DNA of 64,000 bases from Diadophis punctatus similis (Eukaryota > Chordata > Lepidosauria > Squamata > Dipsadidae): NCBI GenBank assembly GCA_023053685.1, contig JALIGW010000005.1:21995001-22059000 (forward strand), written 5' to 3'. The translations under genes were made by a program, and so were the position numbers. The notes under the pieces were generated by a model. That model was not told the origin of the DNA. It saw only the letters and a program-made list of their open reading frames with translations, and searched no databases. The stretch's first letter is position 1. Each line of letters begins with the position of its first letter. Below, piece after piece: positions 55,357 through 64,000 of the stretch.

Positions 55357-58300
55357 ATTTTATTTTATTTTATTTTATTATTTTATTATATTATTTTAGT
55401 TTAGTTTATTTTAGTTTATTATTATTTTATTTTATTTTAATTTATTTTATTTTATTTCATTTCATTTCATTTCATTTCATTTCATTTCATTTCATTTCAT
55501 TTCATTTCATTTCATTTCATTTTATTTTATTTTATTTTATTTCATTTTATTTCAATTAAATTTAATTCAATTCAATTCAATTTTATTTTATTTTATTTCA
55601 ATTTCAATTTAATTCAATTCATTTCATTTCATTTCATTTCATTTCATTTCATTTTATTTCAATTTTATTTCATTTTATTTATTTATTTTAAATTTTATTT
55701 TATTTTATTATTTTATTATATTTTATTTTACTTTATTTCAATTTAATTTAATTTAATTTAATTCAATTTAATTTAATTTAATTTAATTTAATTTAATTTA
55801 TTTTAATTTATTTTAATTTTAATTTAATTTAATTTCATTTCATTTCATTTCATTTCATTTCATTTCATTTCATTCTATTTTATTTTATTTTATTATTTTA
55901 TTTTATTTCATTTCATTTCATTTCATTTCATTTCAATTTATTTCAATTTTATTTCATTTTATTTATTTATTTTAAATTTTATTTTATTTTATTATTTTAT
56001 TATATTTTATTTTACTTTATTTCAATTTAATTTAATTTAATTTAATTTAATTCAATTTAATTTAATTTAATTTAATTTAATTTAATTTAATTTATTTTAA
56101 TTTAATTTAATTTAATTTAATTTAATTTAATTTCATTTCATTTCATTTCATTTCATTTCATTTCATTTCAATTTATTTTATTATTTTATTTTATTTTATT
56201 TTATTATTTTATTATATTTTATTTTACTTTATTTCAATTTAATTTAATTTAATTTTTAAAAAATTTAATTTAATTTAATTTCATTTCATTTCATTTCATT
56301 TCATTATTTCATTTCATTTCATTTATTTTATTTTATTCTATTTTATTTTATTATTTTATTTTATTTTATTTTACTTTATTTCAATTTAATTTAATTTAAT
56401 TTTTAAAAAATTTAATTTAATTTAATTTAATTTAATTTAATTTAATTTAATTTAATTTCATTTCATTTCATTTCATTTCATTTCATTTCATTTCATTATT
56501 TCATTTCATTTCATTTATTTTATTTTATTCTATTTTATTTTATTATTTTATTTTATTTTATTTCATTTCATTTCATTTCAATTCAATTTATTTTATTTTA
56601 TTTTATTTCAATTTAATTCAATTTTATTTTATTTTATTTTATTTTATTATTTTATTTTATTTTATTTCATTTCATTTCATTTCATTTCATTTCATTTCAT
56701 TTCATTTTATTTTATTTTATTTCAATTAAATTTAAATAAAATTTAATTCAATTTTATTTTATTTTATTTTATTTTATTTCAATTTCAATTTAATTCATTT
56801 CATTTCATTTCATTTCATTTTATTTCAATTTTATTTCATTTTATTTATTTATTTTAAATTTTATTTTATTTTATTTTTATTTTATTATATTTTATTTTAC
56901 TTTATTTCAATTTAATTTAATTTAATTCTTAAAAAATTTCATTTAATTTAATTTAATTTAATTTAATTTAATTTAATTTAATTTAATTTAATTTCATTTC
57001 ATTTCATTTCGTTTCATTTCATTTCATTTCATTTCATTCTATTTTATTTTATTATTTTATTTTATTTTATTTCATTTCATTTCATTTCATTTCATTTCAA
57101 TTTATTTTATTTTATTATTTTATTTTATTTTATTTTATTATTTTATTATATTTTATTTTAATTTATTTCAATTTAATTTAATTTAATTTTTAAAAAATTT
57201 AATTTAATTTCATTTCATTTCATTTCATTTCATTTCATTATTTCATTTCATTTCATTTATTTTATTTTATTCTATTTTATTTTATTATTTTATTTTTTTT
57301 TATTTTACTTTATTTCAATTTAATTTAATTTAATTTTTAAAAAATTTAATTTAATTTAATTTAATTTAATTTAATTTAATTTCATTTCATTTCATTATTT
57401 CATTTCATTTCATTTATTTTCTTTTATTCTATTTTATTTTATTATTTTATTTTATTTTATTTCATTTCATTTCATTTCAATTCAATTTATTTTATTTTAT
57501 TTTATTTCAATTTAATTCAATTTTATTTTATTTTATTTTATTTTATTATTTTATTTTATTTTATTTCATTTCATTTCATTTCATTTCAATTCATTTCATT
57601 TCATTTCATTTCATTTCATTTCATTATTTCATTTCATTTCATTTCATTCTATTTTATTTTATTATTTTATTTTATTTTATTTCATTTCATTTCATTTCAT
57701 TTCATTTCAATTTATTTTATTTTATTATTTTATTTTATTTTATTTTATTATTTTATTATATTTTATTTTCATTTCATTTCATTTCATTTCAATTCAATTT
57801 ATTTTATTTTATTATTTTATTTTATTTTATTTTATTTTATTTTATTATTTTATTATTTTAGTTTAGTTTAGTTTATTTTAGTTTATTATTATTTTATTTT
57901 ATTTTAATTTATTTTATTTCATTTTATTTCATTTTATTTCATTTTATTTTATTTCATTTCACTTTATTTTATTTTATTTCAATTTATTTCAATTTAATTC
58001 AATTTTATTTTATTTTGTTTTATTTTATTATTATTTCATTTCATTTCATTTCATTTCATTTCATTTCATTTCATTTTATTTTATTTTATTTTATTTTATT
58101 TTATTTTATTATTTTATATTTTATTTTATTTTATTTCAATTAAATTTAATTCAATTTAATTCAATTTTATTTTATTTTATTTTATTTCAATTTAAAATTA
58201 ATTCAATTCATTTCATTTTATTTTATTTTATTTTATTTTATTTCAATTTTATTTCATTTTATTTATTTAGTTTAAATTTTATTTTATTTTATTTTATTTT

Positions 58301-59083
58301 ATTATTTTATTATATTTTATTTTACTTTATTTCAATTTAATTTAATTTAATTTTTAAAAAATTTAATTCAATTCAATTCAATTCAATTCAATTCAATTCA
58401 ATTCAATTCAATTCAATTCAATTCAATTCAATTCAATTCAGTTTAATTTAATTTAATTTAATTTAATTTAATTTCATTTCATTTCATTTCATTTCATTTC
58501 ATTTCATTTCATTTCATTTCATTTTACTTTATTTTATTTTATTTTATTTTATTTTATTATTTTATATTTTATTTTATTTTATTTCAATTAAATTTAATTC
58601 AATTTAATTCAATTTTATTTTATTTTATTTTATTTCAATTTCAATTTAATTCAATTCATTTCATTTCATTTTATTTTATTTTATTTTATTTTATTTCAAT
58701 TTTATTTCATTTTATTTATTTAGTTTAAATTTTATTTTATTTTATTTTATTTTATTATTTTATTATATTTTATTTTACTTTATTTCAATTAAATTTAATT
58801 TAATTTTTAAAAAATTTAATTTAATTCAATTCAATTCAATTCAATTCAATTCAATTCAATTCCATTTCATTTCATTTCATTTCATTTCATTTCATTTCAT
58901 TTTATTCTATTTTATTTTATTATTTTATTTAATTTCATTTCATTTCAATTCAATTTATTTTATTATTTTATTTTATTTTATTTTATTATTTTATTTTATT
59001 TTATTTTATTTTATTATTTTATTTTATTATATTTTATTATTTTATTATATTATTTTAGTTTATTATTATTTTATTTTATTTTA

Positions 59084-59283
59084 TTTCGTTTCATTTCATT
59101 TTATTTCAATTTAATTCAGTTTAATTCAGTTTAATTCAGTTTAATTTTATTTTATTTTATTTTATTTTATTTCAATTTAATTTAATTTAATTTATTTCAT
59201 TTCATTTCATTTCATTTCATTTCATTTCATTTCATTTTAATTTAATTTATTTCATTTTATTTCATTTCATTTCATTTCACGTT
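59084..59283. repeat. Complete G-bearing cassette (E2, first)
   Basis: TTTCG 59084, three TTCAG units, CACGTT 59278-59283. It is longer than its E1 partner because of extra TTTCA units before the TTTTAATTTAATTT connector. Confidence 0.85.
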
Positions 59284-59631
59284 ATTTTATTTTATTTTAT
59301 TTTATTATTTTATTATATTATTTTAGTTTAGTTTATTTTAGTTTATTATTATTTTATTTTATTTTAATTTATTTTATTTTATTTCATTTCATTTCATTTC
59401 ATTTCATTTCATTTCATTTCATTTCATTTCATTTCATTTCATTTTATTTTATTTTATTTCATTTTATTTCAATTAAATTTAATTCAATTCAATTCAATTT
59501 TATTTTATTTTATTTCAATTTCAATTTAATTCAATTCATTTCATTTCATTTCATTTCATTTCATTTCATTTTATTTCAATTTTATTTCATTTTATTTATT
59601 TATTTTAAATTTTATTTTATTTTATTATTTT

Positions 59632-59706
59632 ATGAAATGAAATGAAATGAAATGAAATGAAATGAAATTAAATGAAATTAAATTAAATTAAATTAATTTA
59701 AATTAA
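59632..59706 (-). repeat. Inverted pentamer segment 2 (copy of segment 1)
   Basis: This has the same structure and the same flanking breaks as the segment 5501 bp upstream, so the inversion preceded the duplication of the 5.5-kb unit. It is one pentamer longer: after seven ATGAA and one ATTAA it has an extra ATGAA before the ATTAA units. The downstream CACGTT is at 59770. Confidence 0.93.
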
Positions 59707-59769
59707 ATTTTTCATTTTTCATTTCATTTCATTTTAATTTAATTTATTTCATTTTATTTCATTTCATTT

Positions 59770-59775
59770 CACGTT
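59770..59775. repeat. Cassette remnant: CACGTT after the second inverted segment
   Basis: This is the same arrangement as at 54269, at an offset of 5501 bp. TTTCG and TTCAG are absent. Confidence 0.85.
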
Positions 59776-60717
59776 ATTTTATTTTATTTTATTTTATTAT
59801 TTTATTATATTATTTTAGTTTAGTTTAGTTTATTATTATTTAATTTTATTTTAATTTAATTCAATTCATTTCATTTCATTTCATTTCATTATTTTATTTT
59901 ATTTCAATTTTATTCAATTTTATTTTTATTTTATTATATTTTATTTTACTTTATTTCAATTTAATTTAATTTAATTTTTAAAAAATTTAATTTAATTTAA
60001 TTCAATTCAATTCAATTCAATTCAATTCAATTCAATTCAATTCAATTCAATTCAATTCAATTCAATTCAATTCAATTCAATTCAATTCAATTCAATTTCA
60101 TTTCATTTCATTTCATTTCATTTCATTTCATTTCATTTCATTTCATTTCATTTCATTTTACTTTATTTTATTTTATTTTATTTTATTTTATTTTATTATT
60201 TTATATTTTATTTTATTTTATTTCAATTAAATTTAATTCAATTTAATTCAATTTTATTTTATTTTATTTTATATCAATTTCAATTTAATTCAATTCATTT
60301 CATTTCATTTTATTTTATTTTATTTTATTTCAATTTTATTTCATTTTATTTATTTAGTTTAAATTTTATTTTATTTTATTTTATTTTATTATTTTATTAT
60401 ATTTTATTTTACTTTATTTCAATTAAATTTAATTTAATTTTTAAAAAATTTAATTTAATTCAATTCAATTCAATTCAATTCAATTCAATTCAATTCAATT
60501 CAATTCCATTTCATTTCATTTCATTTCATTTCATTTCATTTTATTCTATTTTATTTTATTATTTTATTTAATTTCATTTCATTTCAATTCAATTTATTTT
60601 ATTATTTTATTTTATTTTATTTTATTATTTTATTTTATTTTATTTTATTATTTTATTTTATTATATTTTATTATTTTATTATATTATTTTAGTTTATTAT
60701 TATTTTATTTTATTTTA

Positions 60718-60892
60718 TTTCGTTTCATTTCATTTTATTTCAATTTAATTCAGTTTAATTCAGTTTAATTTTATTTTATTTTATTTTATTTTATTTCAAT
60801 TTAATTTAATTTAATTTATTTCATTTCATTTCATTTCATTTCATTTTAATTTAATTTATTTCATTTTATTTCATTTCATTTCATTTCACGTT
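60718..60892. repeat. G-bearing cassette, two TTCAG units, CACGTT (E2, second)
   Basis: TTTCG 60718, two TTCAG units, CACGTT 60887-60892. It shares the two-unit form with the cassette at 182 near the window start. Confidence 0.85.
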
Positions 60893-63867
60893 ATTTTATT
60901 TTATTTTATTTTATTATTTTATTATATTATTTTAGTTTAGTTTATTTTAGTTTATTATTATTTTATTTTATTTTAATTTATTTTATTTTATTTCATTTCA
61001 TTTCATTTCATTTCATTTCATTTCATTTCATTTCATTTCATTTTATTTTATTTTATTTTATTTCATTTTATTTCAATTAAATTTAATTCAATTCAATTCA
61101 ATTTTATTTTATTTTATTTCAATTTCAATTTAATTCAATTCATTTCATTTCATTTCATTTCATTTCATTTCATTTTATTTCAATTTTATTTCATTTTATT
61201 TATTTATTTTAAATTTTATTTTATTTTATTATTTTATTATATTTTATTTTACTTTATTTCAATTTAATTTAATTTAATTTAATTCAATTTAATTTAATTT
61301 AATTTAATTTAATTTAATTTATTTTAATTTAATTTAATTTTAATTTAATTTAATTTAATTTCATTTCATTTCATTTCATTTCATTTCATTTCATTTCATT
61401 TCATTCTATTTTATTTTATTTTATTATTTTATTTTATTTCATTTCATTTCATTTCATTTCATTTCAATTTATTTCAATTTTATTTCATTTTATTTATTTA
61501 TTTTAAATTTTATTTTATTTTATTATTTTATTATATTTTATTTTACTTTATTTCAATTTAATTTAATTTAATTTAATTTAATTTAATTCAATTTAATTTA
61601 ATTTAATTTAATTTAATTTAATTTAATTTAATTTATTTTAATTTAATTTAATTTAATTTAATTTAATTTAATTTCATTTCATTTCATTTCATTTCATTTC
61701 ATTTCATTTCATTTCATTTCATTTTATTTCAATTTTATTTCATTTTTTTATTTATTTTAAATTTTATTTTATTTTATTTTATTATTTTATTATATTTTAT
61801 TTTACTTTATTTCAATTTAATTTAATTTAATTTTTAAAAAATTTAATTTAATTTAATTTCATTTCATTTCATTTCATTTCATTATTTCATTTCATTTCAT
61901 TTATTTTATTTTATTCTATTTTATTTTATTATTTTATTTTATTTTATTTTACTTTATTTCAATTTAATTTAATTTAATTTTTAAAAAATTTAATTTAATT
62001 TAATTTAATTTAATTTAATTTAATTTCATTTCATTTCATTTCATTTCATTTCATTTCATTTCATTTCATTTCATTTCATTTCATTTCATTATTTCATTTC
62101 ATTTCATTTATTTTATTTTATTCTATTTTATTTTATTATTTTATTTTATTTTATTTCATTTCATTTCAATTCAATTCAATTTATTTTATTTTATTTTATT
62201 TCAATTTAATTCAATTTTATTTTATTTTATTTTATTTTATTATTTTATTTTATTTTATTTCATTTCATTTCATTTCATTTCATTTCATTTCATTTCATTT
62301 CATTTCATTTTATTTTATTTTATTTTATTTCAATTAAATTTAAATAAAATTTAATTCAATTTTATTTTATTTTATTTTATTTTATTTCAATTTCAATTTA
62401 ATTCATTTCATTTCATTTCATTTCATTTCATTTCATTTTATTTCAATTTTATTTCATTTTATTTATTTATTTTAAATTTTATTTTATTTTATTTTTATTT
62501 TATTATATTTTATTTTACTTTATTTCAATTTAATTTAATTTAATTCTTAAAAAATTTCATTTAATTTAATTTAATTTAATTTAATTTAATTTAATTTAAT
62601 TTAATTTAATTTAATTTCATTTCATTTCATTTCATTTCATTTCATTTCATTTCATTCTATTTTATTTTATTATTTTATTTTATTTTATTTCATTTCATTT
62701 CATTTCATCTCAATTTATTTTATTTTATTATTTTATTTTATTTTATTTTATTATTTTATTATATTTTATTTTACTTTATTTCAATTTAATTTAATTTAAT
62801 TTTTAAAAAATTTAATTTAATTTCATTTCATTTCATTTCATTTCATTTCATTATTTCATTTCATTTCATTTATTTTATTTTATTCTATTTTATTTTATTA
62901 TTTTTTTTTTATTTTACTTTATTTCAATTTAATTTAATTTAATTTTTAAAAAATTTAATTTAATTTAATTTAATTTAATTTAATTTAATTTAATTTAATT
63001 TCATTTCATTTCATTATTTCATTTCATTTCATTTATTTTCTTTTATTCTATTTTATTTTATTATTTTATTTTATTTTATTTCATTTCATTTCATTTCAAT
63101 TCAATTTATTTTATTTTATTTTATTTCAATTTAATTCAATTTTATTTTATTTTATTTTATTTTATTATTTTATTTTATTTTATTTCATTTCATTTCATTT
63201 CATTTCAATTCAATTTATTTTATTTTATTATTTTATTTAATTTTATTTTATTTTATTTTATTATTTTATTATTTTAGTTTAGTTTAGTTTATTTTAGTTT
63301 ATTATTATTTTATTTTATTTTAATTTATTTTATTTCATTTTATTTCATTTTATTTCATTTTATTTTATTTCATTTCACTTTATTTTATTTTATTTCAATT
63401 TATTTCAATTTAATTCAATTTTATTTTATTTTGTTTTATTTTATTATTTCATTTCATTTCATTTCATTTCATTTCATTTCATTTCATTTCATTTCATTTC
63501 ATTTTATTTTATTTTATTTTATTTTATTATTTTATATTTTATTTTATTTTATTTCAATTAAATTTAATTCAATTTAATTCAATTTTATTTTATTTTATTT
63601 TATTTCAATTTCAATTTAATTCAATTCATTTCATTTTATTTTATTTTATTTTATTTTATTTCAATTTTATTTCATTTTATTTATTTAGTTTAAATTTTAT
63701 TTTATTTTATTTTATTTTATTTTATTATTATATTTTATTTTACTTTATTTCAATTTAATTTAATTTAATTTTTAAAAAATTTAATTCAATTCAATTCAAT
63801 TCAATTCAATTCAATTCAATTTCATTTCATTTCATTTCATTTCATTTCATTTTATTTCATTTCATTT

Positions 63868-63873
63868 CACGTT
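63868..63873. repeat. Cassette remnant at window end: CACGTT joined to a TTTCA run
   Basis: CACGTT follows directly on TTTCA units with no TTTCG, TTCAG or inverted block. Downstream it matches 3701 onward (three GTTTA units, TTATTATTTAATTTTA). Compared with the left-edge copy, about 430 bp are missing. Confidence 0.8.
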
Positions 63874-64000
63874 ATTTTATTTTATTTTATTTTATTATTT
63901 TATTATATTATTTTAGTTTAGTTTAGTTTATTATTATTTAATTTTATTTTAATTTAATTCAATTCATTTCATTTCATTTCATTTCATTATTTTATTTTAT

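Larger units (their letters stand above)
53593..59083. repeat. Higher-order unit E1 (~5.5 kb) with inverted segment
   Basis: Landmarks: TTTCG 53593, CACGTT 53772, inverted TGAAA block 54131-54200, CACGTT 54269, cassette 55167-55356, paired AT elements 56253/56400 and 57187/57334, AAATAAAATTTAATTCA 56734, and an isolated TTTTGTTTTA at 58017. The matching positions in E2 are 59084, 59278, 59632, 59770, 60718-60892, 61831/61978, 62342 and 63433, offsets of 5416 to 5608 bp. Confidence 0.85.
1..64000. repeat. AT-rich pentanucleotide satellite array filling the whole window
   Basis: The whole window consists of 5-bp units in one orientation: TTTTA, TTTCA, TTTAA, TTCAA, TTCTA and TTCCA, plus scarce GTTTA, TTCAG, TTTCG and CGTTA. 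Units form homogeneous runs of about 2 to 21 copies joined by short conserved connectors. Phase is broken mainly by an 8-mer TTATTTTA, by TTTTTA, and by the AT element TTTTTAAAAAA. G is almost absent from the + strand and GG was not seen. On the minus strand TAAAA, TGAAA, TTAAA and TTGAA each give a stop in every frame every 15 bp, which explains the lack of open frames there. I found no unique sequence, no transposon ends and no RNA gene fold. This is satellite DNA by direct reading. A heterochromatic or centromeric location is inference. Confidence 0.97.
59084..64000. repeat. Higher-order unit E2 (~5.5 kb, cut by window end)
   Basis: This is a tandem copy of E1 including the inverted TGAAA block (59632-59706). 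Its last part, from about 60542, also matches the first 3.3 kb of the window at an offset near 60600 bp. The AT element at 63769 lies exactly 60600 bp after that at 3169. At 63868 the sequence jumps directly to CACGTT, skipping about 430 bp that the left-edge copy retains. Confidence 0.85.

Noticed and set aside
1..64000. Promoter-like TATA boxes, terminator hairpins and polyadenylation-like signals
   Set aside because: AT-rich pentamers produce these strings continually. No transcription unit is present to give them meaning, and the AT palindrome has no adjoining gene.
1..64000. CRISPR array or transposon array
   Set aside because: There are no repeat-spacer alternations with unique spacers, no terminal inverted repeats with a coding interior, and no long terminal repeats. 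The only inverted sequence is the two short TGAAA blocks.
1..64000. Pure sequencing or assembly artefact
   Set aside because: Shared private variants at consistent offsets (ATGTTA, isolated G, CATATT, inverted blocks with the same breakpoints) show a coherent evolutionary history. Copy number and some junctions could still be affected by assembly.

Overview
This window is satellite DNA from end to end. I see no gene, RNA gene, mobile element, CRISPR array or unique flanking sequence on either strand. Essentially all 64 kb is built from AT-rich pentamers that share one phase and one orientation. In the TTNNA register these are TTTTA, TTTCA, TTTAA, TTCAA, TTCTA and TTCCA, with rarer GTTTA, TTCAG, TTTCG and CGTTA. 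Such an array points to a eukaryotic nuclear genome, probably a (peri)centromeric, heterochromatic or sex/B-chromosome block. The sequence alone does not identify the species or the chromosomal location. The array runs off both window edges.

The pentamers are not random. Homogeneous runs follow each other in a fixed order, and run lengths vary between copies. They are joined by short conserved connectors: an AT-only near-palindrome TTTTTAAAAAA, phase breakers such as TTATTTTA, and a G-bearing cassette of about 170-200 bp. The cassette carries TTTCG, two or three TTCAG units and CACGTT, and holds almost all the G bases and CpG sites of the + strand. Rare landmarks (CACGTT, CATATT, ACTATATTTC, AAATAAAATTTAATTCA, ATGTTA, TTCCA runs, inverted TGAAA runs) let the higher-order layout be read by eye.

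Layout: about 1-6950, units related to the right end. 6950-7860, a TTCAA/TTCCA module. 7861-13329, two related units of about 2.6-2.9 kb. 13330-21040, two units of about 4.1 kb. 21609-33995, two units of about 6.2 kb. 33996-47207, two units of about 6.8 kb, each made of two half-units of about 3.2-3.6 kb. 47208-52760, a mosaic of pieces of those units. 52760-64000, units of about 5.5 kb, each carrying a 70-75 bp inverted segment. The first 3.3 kb matches 60.5-63.9 kb.

The observations most worth a second look are: two inherited fold-back inversions; a tract between paired AT elements whose total length is fixed (147 or 157 bp spacing) while its TTTAA/TTTCA boundary slides; CpGs almost confined to one cassette, with apparent CpG-to-TpA decay; TTCCA runs that seem to grow from a single-unit seed; and tandem pairs of higher-order units of several different lengths. 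Coordinates and counts were read by hand. Unit boundaries are approximate, usually within tens of bases.
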